A DNA stretch of 64,000 bases, taken from contig JAEUKI010000082.1 of NCBI GenBank assembly GCA_016793325.1, forward strand, positions 1 to 64,000, in the 5' to 3' direction. The stretch is from Myxococcales bacterium (GTDB lineage Bacteria > Myxococcota_A > Polyangia > Polyangiales > Ga0077539). Below, piece by piece: positions 34,711 through 43,620 of this stretch. A program made the position numbers and the translations under genes. A model generated the notes under the pieces. The model ran no database searches and was not told where the DNA came from. It saw nothing but the letters and a program-made list of their open reading frames with translations. The first letter of the stretch is position 1; every line of letters begins with the position of its first letter.

Positions 34711-35688
34711 TCACTGCGCGTCCAACACCGACCGCAGAAACGCGTGCTTCTTCGCCCACGTTTCGCGCGCGGCGGGGCGCCACACGAACGCGTGGTACGC
34801 GTGGACCTCTCCCGGAAACACGTGGGCCTCGACCCGCGCTCCGCGCTGCTTCCACGCGCGCTCGAGGCGGCGGGTGTCGTCGACGAGGGGGTCTTTGGTT
34901 CCCACGGCGGTGAAGAGCGGCGGGAGCGGGCGCGCGGAAGAGTTCTCTCGTTCGAGCCACAAGAGCGGGTCCGCGAGGTCTCGCTCGGGCGCGTCGGGGG
35001 CGATCTTGCTCGGGCCGAGATACGCGTGCTCGACCTCGTGAATGCGGTCCGCGATGAACGGGTGCATCGTGGGCTTGCGACGAACGAAGCGCTCGGTGTC
35101 GCTCACTTGAAGGATTCCGCACATCGGCGCGGAGGCGATCGGCGCGACGCCCGTGTCGAACACACGCTTGGCGAGCGGGCTCGAGTGCTCGTGCGTCGCC
35201 GCGAGCGTGAGGGCGAGCGTGAGGTTCGCCCCGGCGCTCTCGCCGGCGATGATGAGCTTCTCGGCCGTCGCGCCAAAGGACGACGCGTTGGCCACGACCC
35301 ACGCGTACGCCGCGCTCACGTCGTCGAACGCCGCAGGAAACGGATGCGTCGGCGCCAAGCGATAATCGACGTTGAACACGACATACCCAGCGCGCGCGAA
35401 GGCGAGGGCCATCACCCAGTGCGTGTCCTTCGACAAGATTCGAAACCCTCCCCCGTGCACGTAGAGCACCGCAGGCTTGGGAGCCCCGCTGCGATCCTGC
35501 GGCGCGTACACGTCGAGCACGCGATACGACTGCGAAGGCCCGTCTCCGTACGACACGTTGCTCTGCACCGAGACGTTGTGCCGCGCAGGGTCCGCACGCG
35601 GATGCCAGCGCGACACCGTAGCGAGGCCTCGAAACGCGTTGTCGACGAAGAGCGCGCCTGCGCGGCGCCGAAGCTCGGAGAAGGCCAT
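34711..35688 (-). CDS. alpha/beta hydrolase, HSL/carboxylesterase family
   Basis: A 325-residue cytosolic esterase. The oxyanion motif HGGGF (about 80-84) and the nucleophile elbow GESAGAN (about 160-166) define the hormone-sensitive-lipase family. Asp in VGTKDPLVDD near 273 and His in HAYHAFVW near 300 complete the triad. It probably cleaves small esters or acyl amides. It is divergent from the flavoprotein fusion gene with 52 bases between starts. Confidence 0.88.
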   Translation of the reverse strand: MAFSELRRRAGALFVDNAFRGLATVSRWHPRADPARHNVSVQSNVSYGDGPSQSYRVLDVYAPQDRSGAPKPAVLYVHGGGFRILSKDTHWVMALAFARAGYVVFNVDYRLAPTHPFPAAFDDVSAAYAWVVANASSFGATAEKLIIAGESAGANLTLALTLAATHEHSSPLAKRVFDTGVAPIASAPMCGILQVSDTERFVRRKPTMHPFIADRIHEVEHAYLGPSKIAPDAPERDLADPLLWLERENSSARPLPPLFTAVGTKDPLVDDTRRLERAWKQRGARVEAHVFPGEVHAYHAFVWRPAARETWAKKHAFLRSVLDAQ

Positions 35689-35740
35689 CGTGATCGCAGG
35701 ACGATACCACTGCCGATCGCGATCGACGCGGCGTGGTACC

Positions 35741-37282
35741 GTGCCCGTCGTCGTGAGCGAGGTACTTCTGCGCGCGCCGAGCGCCCGCGTGTTCGAGCGG
35801 TCTGCGTCGTTGTTTCTTGTCGATCCTCGGGGCGCCGTTCACAGGCTCGACGGAGACTCCGCGGGGCTCGCGCGCGCGGTGCTCTCGATCCTCGAGACCG
35901 CCAAGACGCGCGACGAGCTGTTCGCGTCGCTCGCGGAGCTCGTCGGAGGACCGGTCGAACCCGTCAGCGTCGTCGACGAGCTCTTGTCGCTCTTGAAGGC
36001 CACGGGCGCTGTGCTCGCGCAGCGCAGGGACGCGCGGCCCGTCGCGACCAGTGAAGCGTCGCGCACGAGGAGCGGGCTTCGCGTGGTGCTGTGTGTCACG
36101 GGCGCAGTTCAGTCCGTCCACACGCCGTGGCTCGTGTCGTTGTTGCTCGGGGAGGGGCACGACGTTCGCGTGGTGATGACGCGGGACGCGCGGAGGTTCT
36201 GTCGGCGCGAGGGGCTCGAAGCGCTCACGCACAACCCCGTGTGCGTGTCGCTCTGGGACGCGGGGCCCTATGGTGTTGCGCCGCACATTCGCCTCGCAGA
36301 GTGGGCCGAGCTCGTGCTCGTCGCGCCCGCGAGCGCGACCACCATCGCGAGGATCGCCGCGGGCTCGTGCGAAGAGCCCGTGAGCGCTGTGTGCGTCGCG
36401 ACGCGCGCGCCCGTGGTGCTCGCGCCGTCGATGAACGTCGCGATGGTCGAGGCTCCCGCGGTGCGTCGCAACCTCGAGCAGCTGTGCGAAGACGGGTTCA
36501 TCGTCGTGCACCCCACGAGCGGACACGAGGTCGCGCTCGCGCCCACCGAGCGCGCTGCGATGCGCGGAACGATGCCAGCCCCCGTCGACTTCGTCGCCCT
36601 CCTTCGCGCGATCATCTCGACAGCGCCCGCGCGGCGCGACGCGTCCACCGACAACGCCGTCGCCGCGGGGTGGGACGCCCGATACGCGCCGGACGCCGAG
36701 CCGCGCCCGTGGGAGAGCGACGCGCTCGACGAGGGCGCCGAGGCCGCGCTCGATCGCGCGATCGCCAGTGATCCGGTGGCCGACGTTCGCGTCGCGCGCA
36801 GAGGGCTCCGCGTGCTCGACCTCGGTTGTGGAACGGGCACGGTCGCGCGCCATCTCTCGTCCCGTGGGTGCGCTGTCACCGCGATCGACATCGCTGCGTC
36901 CGCGGTGGCGCATGCGCGCGCGCGGGAGGGCGGCGAGCGCGTTCGATGGATCGTTGGGGACGCGCTCGTCGCGACGTTGGACGGGCGGTTCGACGTCGTT
37001 CACGACAGGGCGCTCTTGCACGTGCTCGCGCCATCGGAGCAGCGCGCGTACGCGAGGCGCGTGACGCAGTGGCTCGCGGACGGGGGCTCTCTTGTGTTGA
37101 CCGCGCACGACGAGGGAGCCCCGGCAGAGCTCGGCACGACGAGGTTCGACCCGCGCGCCGTGCTCGATCTGTTCGGCGACGCGCTGGTGCTCGACTCCGT
37201 CGAGCGCGCTTCGATGCGTGGGCCCGACGGGCGCGCGGTGTCATCGCGGCGGTACGTTCTTCGAAAGCGCGCGCCACGCTGA
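35741..37282 (+). CDS. fusion of PqqD-like domain, flavoprotein (PPC-decarboxylase/LanD type) and SAM methyltransferase
   Basis: About 513 residues with a GTG start (35741; a second GTG at 35753). Residues 6-90 resemble a PqqD-type winged domain (VFERSASLFLVDP, VHRLDGDSAGLARAVL, DELFASLAEL), the fold used as the RiPP recognition element. Residues 110-300 are a flavoprotein of the EpiD/MrsD/CoaC family: a Rossmann start LRVVLCVTGAVQ, APASATTIA in place of PASANT, and PSMNVAMVEAP for PxMNxxMW. Residues 355-510 are a class I methyltransferase (LRVLDLGCGTGTVARHL). I know of no characterised enzyme with this order. It could decarboxylate a C-terminal Cys and methylate the product. Confidence 0.72.
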   Translation: MPVVVSEVLLRAPSARVFERSASLFLVDPRGAVHRLDGDSAGLARAVLSILETAKTRDELFASLAELVGGPVEPVSVVDELLSLLKATGAVLAQRRDARPVATSEASRTRSGLRVVLCVTGAVQSVHTPWLVSLLLGEGHDVRVVMTRDARRFCRREGLEALTHNPVCVSLWDAGPYGVAPHIRLAEWAELVLVAPASATTIARIAAGSCEEPVSAVCVATRAPVVLAPSMNVAMVEAPAVRRNLEQLCEDGFIVVHPTSGHEVALAPTERAAMRGTMPAPVDFVALLRAIISTAPARRDASTDNAVAAGWDARYAPDAEPRPWESDALDEGAEAALDRAIASDPVADVRVARRGLRVLDLGCGTGTVARHLSSRGCAVTAIDIAASAVAHARAREGGERVRWIVGDALVATLDGRFDVVHDRALLHVLAPSEQRAYARRVTQWLADGGSLVLTAHDEGAPAELGTTRFDPRAVLDLFGDALVLDSVERASMRGPDGRAVSSRRYVLRKRAPR

Positions 37283-37297
37283 CGCGGGGGCTGCGCG

Positions 37298-37768
37298 TCA
37301 CTCTGCGGGTTCGAGCGCGAAGCACTGCGCGAGCGACTCGGTCGTCGCTTCGACCCGCGGCTCGCCGAGCCCCGAGAGCCACGCGAGCGCCTGCGCGGTC
37401 GACGAGAACACCCGCACGGGGTAGCTCGTCCGCGTGATCACCGAGAGGCTCGTGATCATCGCGCGCACCGCGAGCCCGCGCAGATCGCTGAGCGCGATGA
37501 CGATCGCGACGGCGCTGAAGACCTCGCGCCGCGCGCCGATTTCGCGGGTGAAGCGCTCGAACACCGCGCGCCGCGGAGGCGGGCTCGTCGCGTCGACCAC
37601 CGCGAGCAACGGAAGCGCGCCGGGCGCGTCGGTCGACAGCTCGCGGAGCTGCTCGGAGATCTCGAGCACGCTGTCGATCGTCGGCGTCGCGAGCCAGTCG
37701 AGCAAGATCAGGCCGCGATGCGTCGCCATACGAACGATCGGAGTGTCGAGGAGCCGCGCGTCGCGCAT
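37298..37768 (-). CDS. STAS-like small protein, paralogue of 44381-44860
   Basis: A 156-residue cytosolic protein with an alpha/beta pattern like STAS or anti-anti-sigma domains: strands GLILLDWL and LLAVVDATS, then helices, ending AVRAMITSLSVITRTSYPVRVFSSTAQALAWL. The same order and the block AVRA(M/V)I(T/S) occur in the protein at 44381-44860. There is no obvious phosphorylatable DSSG motif. The start at 37768 gives the same length as the paralogue. It converges on the flavoprotein fusion gene 15 bases away. Confidence 0.65.
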   Translation of the reverse strand: MRDARLLDTPIVRMATHRGLILLDWLATPTIDSVLEISEQLRELSTDAPGALPLLAVVDATSPPPRRAVFERFTREIGARREVFSAVAIVIALSDLRGLAVRAMITSLSVITRTSYPVRVFSSTAQALAWLSGLGEPRVEATTESLAQCFALEPAE

Positions 37769-38251
37769 TCGAGCGGCCGGAGAGTACACGGGCTTCGGGC
37801 TGCGGCGAGTGCCTCGGTGGACGATCACGCAAGCGCGATCGTCGCTCGTGTGACTGCGGTGAAGAAGGGGACGGACCTCGCATTTGGAGCGTCGAGGAGC
37901 CGAAAGAAGAAGGGGACGGACCTCGTGTGACTCGGGCGAACGCTGCGTTGCCGCTCCCCGCGCCCCGTGTGCCGCTCCCTTTGTGACTCTGGCGAAAGCT
38001 GCGTTCGCCAGCGCGCTGCACCCGATGCTCGAGCGGCCCACGTTGGCCGCTTCGCTCGAAGCTCACGCGATGCGCCGTCAGTCGGTGCCGGATGTTTCGC
38101 GTTCGTTCGAACTCGCGACGCAAACATTGCGATCAGAATTCGTTGTCCGTTGATGCATTCACGCGAAGGAATTGTTCGGCAACTCGCACTGCCCAAGCTG
38201 AAGGCTCGGCGCGGCTGCGGCGGGCTGTCCTTTGTTCACAGGGAGTGATGG
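37769..38251. repeat. intergenic region with short interspersed repeats
   Basis: GAAGAAGGGGACGGACCTCG occurs at 37861-37880 and again at 37906-37925. A second motif, TGTGACTCGGGCGAACGCTG followed by CGTT, sits at 37926-37949 and, with two changes, at 37982-38005. The rest of the 480 bases shows no coding potential. Such pairs are typical of REP-like elements scattered in large genomes. The probable promoter of the thiamine-diphosphate enzyme lies near the right end. Confidence 0.6.
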
Positions 38252-39958
38252 ATGCACACGAATACGGTGGGGCCTGCGCGGAGCGAATTCGCAGGCGCAG
38301 CGACGCTCGTCGAAGTCTTCGTCGCGAAGCTTCGAGAGCTCGGGGTGAGCGACGCCTTTGGCGTCATGGGCGGCGCGATCGCACCATTTTTCAAGGCGCT
38401 TCACGCGGGAGGGATCCGCGCGATCCACACGCGCCACGAAGCGGGCGCTTCCTTCGCGGCGATCGAGGCGTCGCTCGCGACGCAGCGGCCCGTCGTCGTG
38501 TTCACGACCGCAGGACCGGGAATCGCGAACGCCGTCACCGGAATGCTCGCGGCCCGCGCCGAGGGCGCGCACGTGATCTTCGTGTCTGCGAGCACGTCTC
38601 TCGCTCACCGCGGTCGCGTCGCGACACAAGAGACCACTCCCCATACGATGCTCGGCGCGGGGCTCTATGCGCCGGGGGGACCCCTGCACATGGCGACGGT
38701 GGTGGATCATCCGCAGCAGCTCGGGCCCACGATCGCGCAGCTCGCGTCGGGGCTTCGTCGCGCAAACGGCTTCGTCGCGCACGTGAGCTTGCCGATCGCC
38801 ACGCAGACCGCGCCCGTGGACGTCCCGCCGATCATCCCGACGCGGACGCGATCGAGCGTGTCCGTCGAAATGGCCGCGGAGCACGCCTCGCTGCTCGACG
38901 AAGGCCGCTTCGCGATCTGGCTCGGCTTCGGGGCGCGTCACGCGTCCGAGTCCGTGCGGCTCCTCGCCGAACGCACTGGCGCGCGCGTGTTCTGCTCGCC
39001 GCGCGCGAAGGGGATCTTCCCCGAAGATCACCCGCTGTTCATCGGCGTCACGGGCCTCGGCGGGCACGTCGAGGTCGAAGCCGAGCTGCAGCGCTCGCGT
39101 CCCGAGTACACGCTCGTGCTCGGGACGCGCATGGGCGAGTCCACGTCGTTTTGGTCGAGCGAGCTCGCGCCGTCCAAGGCGTTCATTCATGTGGACCTCG
39201 AGCCGCAGGCGTTTTCAGCGGCGTACCCCGAGGTCGCGACGATCGGCGTCGTAGCGGACATCGACGCGTACGTGCGCGCTCTCTTGCCGCGGCTCGCGCA
39301 GAAGAACGACACGCGCGCCGAGCTCGGGCGCCCTCGCGCCTCGCTCACCCCGCGGCCGAACGGCGCGGTGCGCCCCCAGTTGCTGATGCAAGAGATCCAA
39401 GCGGTCTACATCGATCGCGGCGACGCGTGGCTCATGGCCGAGAGCGGAAACTCGTTTTGCTGGAGCACGCACTTGCTCCGCTTCAACGAGCCCGGTCGCT
39501 ACCGCGTGAGCACGAATTTCGGCTCGATGGGCCACGCGACCTCGAGCGTCGTCGGCGCCGCGCTCGCGCGAAAGAAGAAGGCCGTGGCCCTCGTCGGCGA
39601 CGGCGCCATGATGATGATGAACGAGCTGCACACCGCAGTGCAGTACGGGGTCGACGCGACGTGGATCGTGCTCAACGACGCGTGCTACCTCATGTGCGCG
39701 CAGGGGATGCAGATGATGGGCTGGGAGCCCTTCTCGTGCGAGCTCCCGCCCGTTGATTTTGTGGGCCTCGCGAAGGCGATCGGCGCAAAGGGCATCCGCG
39801 TCGATCGCGAGACCGACGTGCGCGAAGCGCTCGAGTCCGCGGCGCGCGTGACGGGCCCCGTCGTAGTGGACGTGAGGATCGACCGCGCGGAGGTTCCTCC
39901 GTCGGGGCGACGCAATCGGAGCCTGATGCAGCAGGGCTTCGCGGCGGCGCGCAAGTGA
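38252..39958 (+). CDS. thiamine-diphosphate-dependent enzyme (acetolactate synthase/decarboxylase family)
   Basis: A 568-residue protein with the three ThDP domains. The PYR-domain catalytic Glu lies in RHEAGASFAAIEAS near 63; the PP-domain motif GDGAMMMMNELHTAVQYG starts about 449 and ends in the metal-ligand ND (IVLND). Family members decarboxylate a 2-oxo acid and either release an aldehyde or join it to another carbonyl. The substrate cannot be read from sequence. It is not part of an ilvBN operon: no small subunit, ilvC or leu gene follows. It converges on the CCR gene 5 bases away. Confidence 0.85.
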   Translation: MHTNTVGPARSEFAGAATLVEVFVAKLRELGVSDAFGVMGGAIAPFFKALHAGGIRAIHTRHEAGASFAAIEASLATQRPVVVFTTAGPGIANAVTGMLAARAEGAHVIFVSASTSLAHRGRVATQETTPHTMLGAGLYAPGGPLHMATVVDHPQQLGPTIAQLASGLRRANGFVAHVSLPIATQTAPVDVPPIIPTRTRSSVSVEMAAEHASLLDEGRFAIWLGFGARHASESVRLLAERTGARVFCSPRAKGIFPEDHPLFIGVTGLGGHVEVEAELQRSRPEYTLVLGTRMGESTSFWSSELAPSKAFIHVDLEPQAFSAAYPEVATIGVVADIDAYVRALLPRLAQKNDTRAELGRPRASLTPRPNGAVRPQLLMQEIQAVYIDRGDAWLMAESGNSFCWSTHLLRFNEPGRYRVSTNFGSMGHATSSVVGAALARKKKAVALVGDGAMMMMNELHTAVQYGVDATWIVLNDACYLMCAQGMQMMGWEPFSCELPPVDFVGLAKAIGAKGIRVDRETDVREALESAARVTGPVVVDVRIDRAEVPPSGRRNRSLMQQGFAAARK

Positions 39959-39963
39959 TCGCG

Positions 39964-41214
39964 CTAGGCGCGGCGCCCGAGCCCCTCGCGAGGCGCTCCG
40001 ACGAGGATCGCGACGTTGCCGGGCGGGAGCCTTCCCTCGCTCATCCGTTGGTGACACACCGCGAGCTCGTCCCACGCGAACGTGTGCGACAGGCACGGGT
40101 CGAGCTTGCGCTCGGCCACGAGGTCGTTGGTCGCGCGCGCCTCTGCGTCGCTCGCGAAGTGCGAACCCTGAAAGCGCTTCTGACGCATCCAGTGGTGACG
40201 CAGGTCGATCGAGGCGAGGTAGCCCGTCGTTCCTGCGCAGATCACGACCATGCCTCCGGCGTCGCAGACGTACGTCGAGGTCGGGATCGTGTCTTCGCCG
40301 GGGTGCTCGACGACGATGCGCGGGTTGCTCTTCTGTCCCACGGCCTCCCAGATCGCGCGTCCGAAGGCCCGGGTCTCGCGCGTCCACGCGTCCATCGCTT
40401 GTTTGTCGTCGAGCGCCGGGAGCGCGCCCCAGTGCGAGAAGCGCTTTCGATCGACGCAGCCCACGGCGCCGAGCCGCAGGCAGTGCTCGATCTTGCTCGC
40501 GTCGCTCACGACGGCGACGGGCTTCGCGCCGAACACACGCGCGAGCTGGATCGCCATCGAGCCGAGCCCGCCAGCTCCCCCCCACACGAGCACGACGTCT
40601 CCCGCGCGCACCACGTGCGGCGCCCAGCCGCGCAGCATGCGGTACGCCGTCGCGCCGACGAGCATGTACGCGGCGGCCTCTTCCCACGTGAGGTGGCGCG
40701 GCTTCGGGAGACACTGGCTCGCCTTCACGCGGGTGTACTGCGCGAAGCTCCCGTAGTTGCTCTCGTAGCCCCAGATGCGAAACGACGGGTCCATCGTGTT
40801 GTCGATGTCCGCGGGCAGCGCGTCACTGCGATCCCACATCCCGCAGTGGAGGACGACTTCGTCTCCGACGGCGACGCCCTTCACCGCAGCGCCGACGCGC
40901 GCGACGACGCCGGACGCGTCGCTTCCGCCGATGTGAAAGTCCGCGCGCTCGCCAGCGCGCTGCCTCGCCGCGATCACATCGACAGGAAATCCCTTCGCCG
41001 CCCAGACGTTGTTGTAGTTGACGCCCGCGGCCATCACGCGGACGAGCACTTCGTCTTCGCCGATCGACGGGACTTCGACGGTCTCGCGAACGAACGCGCG
41101 CTCGGGCTCGCCGAAGCGCGACGCGCGCACGAGCCACGCGTGCATGAATCTCGGGACCTCGCTGATCGGCGCGTGTACGTGCGCGTCGAGCGCGTGCAGC
41201 GGTTCGTTCATCAC
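39964..41214 (-). CDS. ccr: crotonyl-CoA carboxylase/reductase
   Basis: A 416-residue MDR-superfamily enzyme. The family-specific blocks are present: MWDRSDALP, RIWGYESNYGSFAQY, AAAYMLVGATAYRML, VWGGAGGLGSMAIQLA for NADPH, AVGCVDRKRFSHWG, EHPGEDTIPTS and MRQKRFQGSHFASDAEA. The Asn of NYNNVW and the His of GSH, which correspond to CO2-binding residues in characterised enzymes, are present. It would reduce and carboxylate crotonyl-CoA (or a longer enoyl-CoA) to ethylmalonyl-CoA, for the ethylmalonyl-CoA pathway or as a polyketide extender unit. It is divergent from the ketoacyl synthase. Confidence 0.92.
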   Translation of the reverse strand: MMNEPLHALDAHVHAPISEVPRFMHAWLVRASRFGEPERAFVRETVEVPSIGEDEVLVRVMAAGVNYNNVWAAKGFPVDVIAARQRAGERADFHIGGSDASGVVARVGAAVKGVAVGDEVVLHCGMWDRSDALPADIDNTMDPSFRIWGYESNYGSFAQYTRVKASQCLPKPRHLTWEEAAAYMLVGATAYRMLRGWAPHVVRAGDVVLVWGGAGGLGSMAIQLARVFGAKPVAVVSDASKIEHCLRLGAVGCVDRKRFSHWGALPALDDKQAMDAWTRETRAFGRAIWEAVGQKSNPRIVVEHPGEDTIPTSTYVCDAGGMVVICAGTTGYLASIDLRHHWMRQKRFQGSHFASDAEARATNDLVAERKLDPCLSHTFAWDELAVCHQRMSEGRLPPGNVAILVGAPREGLGRRA

Positions 41215-41375
41215 AGAGCTTCACTCCCTTGGACGTTGTCTACACCGTGGATGGCGTCAGCAGCCGCGGCTTCTGATCGCGAGTGCGCACGAGCGCGAAG
41301 CTCCATCTCGAAATCGTTCGACCCGGCGGCGACTGAAGAAAGAACGCCACCAACCCTCATCCACGGAGCACTCGA

Positions 41376-42647
41376 ATGAGCACCGATTCAACGCGCCTCG
41401 TCGCGGTCACTGGCCTCGGCGTGGTCTCGTCGCTCGGCAACACGCTTCGCGCCTCCTACGAAAATGCCCGCCGCGGATCGAGCGGAATCCGTCGCTACGA
41501 AGGGCGCTGGCTCGAGGGCCCCGCGCGCGCTCATCACGCGCGCGTAGGCGGCGCTGTCGAGGGCTTCGATCCCTCGCAGCACGTCGATCCCAAGTGGCTC
41601 GATCGACAAGAGCCCGCGCTCGCGTTTGCGATGGCGGCGGCGCACGAAGCGCTCGCGGACGCTGGGCTTCCTCCGCGCGCAGAGGAGCCCGATCGCTTCG
41701 GCTGCATCGTGGGGTCGGGGCTTCCGGGCGCAGAGCTCTGGCACCGCGCGCTGCACGCGGCGTACGTCGAAGCGCGCGCCGACGCGATCCCGAAGATGTG
41801 CGCGATCAACATCACGGCGACGGCGACGCCGGGCTTCATGGCGATCGCGATGAGCCTCCGCGGACCCTGCTTCGGCGTGGGAAACGCCTGCGCTTCAGGC
41901 GGCGCATCGATCGGGCTCGCCGCGGACCAGATCCGCCTCGGTCGCGCCGATCGCATGCTCGCGGGCGGCTGCGAGTCCAGCATGCGCAGCCTTCTCTCGT
42001 ACACGTGCTTCGTCGACGCCGGGATGAACGTGACGGACGACCCGACCCGCGCGTGTTCGCCCTTCTCGAGAGACCGTCGCGGCTTCGTGCTCGCCGAGGG
42101 CGCGGGCATGCTCGTGCTCGAGCGGCTCGACCTCGCGCGGGCGCGCGGCGCGAGGATCTACGCGATTCTCGCTGGAGAATCCCACGCCAACGACGCGTAT
42201 CACGTGATCAGCCCCGACCCGACCGGCGAGGCATGGGCGCGCACGATGCGCGGGGCCATCGCGGTCTCTGGCGTCTCGGCGGACGACGTCGACATCGTCT
42301 CGGCGCACGCGACGGCGACGCCGCAGGGAGACGTCGCCGAGACGCGCGCGATCAAAGCGGCCCTCGGCGCGCGGGCGAGGGACGTCTCGGTCTCGGCCAC
42401 CAAGGCGCTGCACGGGCACGCGTTCGGCGCGACGGGCGCGATCGAAACGGCCCTCGCGCTCGCGGCGTTTCGCGACGGGATCGTGCTCCCGACGATCAAC
42501 CTCGCGGTGCCCGACCCCGAGTGCGACCTCGATTACGTTCCGTCCGAGGCGCGTCGACGAAGGGCGCGCGTGCTCGTGAAGAACTCCTTTGGCGCAGGGG
42601 GCGTCGCGAGCAGCCTCGTGTTTTGCGAGCCGTCCTTCGCGCCGTGA
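41376..42647 (+). CDS. stand-alone beta-ketoacyl synthase (KAS II type)
   Basis: A 423-residue condensing enzyme with an intact triad: Cys172 (GNACASGG), His311 (SAHATATPQGD) and His348 (KALHGHAFGATG). Length and order fit FabF. It is not with acpP, fabD or fabG of the housekeeping cluster, so a specialised role is likely. It is followed 31 bases later by the citrate-synthase-like gene and then the dehydrogenase, as one operon. No acyl carrier protein is encoded nearby; it would use a housekeeping or distant ACP, or act on CoA esters. Confidence 0.9.
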   Translation: MSTDSTRLVAVTGLGVVSSLGNTLRASYENARRGSSGIRRYEGRWLEGPARAHHARVGGAVEGFDPSQHVDPKWLDRQEPALAFAMAAAHEALADAGLPPRAEEPDRFGCIVGSGLPGAELWHRALHAAYVEARADAIPKMCAINITATATPGFMAIAMSLRGPCFGVGNACASGGASIGLAADQIRLGRADRMLAGGCESSMRSLLSYTCFVDAGMNVTDDPTRACSPFSRDRRGFVLAEGAGMLVLERLDLARARGARIYAILAGESHANDAYHVISPDPTGEAWARTMRGAIAVSGVSADDVDIVSAHATATPQGDVAETRAIKAALGARARDVSVSATKALHGHAFGATGAIETALALAAFRDGIVLPTINLAVPDPECDLDYVPSEARRRRARVLVKNSFGAGGVASSLVFCEPSFAP

Positions 42648-42678
42648 CGATGACTCCAACGCAACACCAGAAATCAAG

Positions 42679-43620
42679 ATGAACAGCAACGACAGACTCG
42701 AAGGCGACCTTCGCGAGACCGTGAAGGACGCTGGCGCGACCGGCGTCACGCCGTGGATGGCGATCGTCGCGGCCCTCGCGACGACGCGACCGACATCGAT
42801 GCGAGAGACGTTTCAGTGGCTCGCAGACAACGCGGAGCTCATCGAGCGCGAGTACGAGCGCGGCAAGCGCGAGCCCCTGACGATCGGCGCCATCCCCGAG
42901 GAGCTTCGATACGAGCCCGAGCTCGGGTACCTCGATCGATCGATCAACGACCACTGGCTACGTGGTCGACGAATCTTCGGTGAATTGCTGGGAAACAAGT
43001 CGTTCATGCAGGCCGTGGTCCTCGCGATCTCGGGCGTCGAGCTCGCCAAGAGCGACTCGGAGATGCTCGAGCAGTTCGCGATGGCCTGCATGACGCTCGA
43101 CCGCGGCGCGTGGCCCATGGCTGCGACGCGGCGCGTGGCGGGGCACGGCGGCGGGGTCGCGGCGGCGGTGGTGGCGGGCGCTGCGATGATGGGATCGCCG
43201 ATGCTCGCGGGCGCTGCCGCTGCGAACTGCGCGCGATTTCTGCGACGCGCTGCGCGGGCTGAGTCCGATGGCGTCGCTGTCGAACGAACGGTGCGCGAGC
43301 TGCTCGCGAACAAAGAGCGTGTGATGGGCTTCGGGCGACCGGTGGTCGGACCGGACGAACGGTCGCCTGTGCTGCTCGATATTCTTCGACGCTACCGCCG
43401 CGCAGAGGGGACGCACGTCACGCTGTTGGTGCGCGCCGAACAAGCGTTCTTCGAGCAGCGTGGGCTGAAGACCACAGCCGCGGCGTGGGCGGCGGCGATC
43501 CTCTCGGACCTCGAGCTCTCGCCGGACGCGGTGCACGCGGTCTGCAATCACTGGGTGACGTCGTGCGTGTTCGCGCAGGCGGCGTTCGGCGCGGAGCACG
43601 CGGCGGAAGGTGCGCGATGA
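42679..43620 (+). CDS. diverged citrate synthase/citryl-CoA lyase-like protein
   Basis: A 313-residue protein. The second half follows the citrate synthase family order: a helix pair with AKSDSEMLEQFAMAC, a GHGGGVAAAVVAGAAMMG segment where HGGAN-type motifs lie, then VMGFGRPVVGPDERSPVLLD for the GFGHxVxxxxDPRA motif, and LKTTAAAWAAAILSDLELSP...NHWVTSCVFAQAA for the C-terminal large-helix region. The active-site His of GFGH is replaced by Arg and the Asp of DPRA by Glu, so ordinary citrate synthase activity is unlikely. The stop overlaps the next start (ATGA). Confidence 0.6.
   Translation: MNSNDRLEGDLRETVKDAGATGVTPWMAIVAALATTRPTSMRETFQWLADNAELIEREYERGKREPLTIGAIPEELRYEPELGYLDRSINDHWLRGRRIFGELLGNKSFMQAVVLAISGVELAKSDSEMLEQFAMACMTLDRGAWPMAATRRVAGHGGGVAAAVVAGAAMMGSPMLAGAAAANCARFLRRAARAESDGVAVERTVRELLANKERVMGFGRPVVGPDERSPVLLDILRRYRRAEGTHVTLLVRAEQAFFEQRGLKTTAAAWAAAILSDLELSPDAVHAVCNHWVTSCVFAQAAFGAEHAAEGAR

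Noticed and set aside
38252..39958. Housekeeping acetolactate synthase (ilvB)
   Set aside because: No ilvN, ilvC or leucine genes follow, and the neighbourhood is acyl-CoA chemistry, so a specific ilvB call is not supported.
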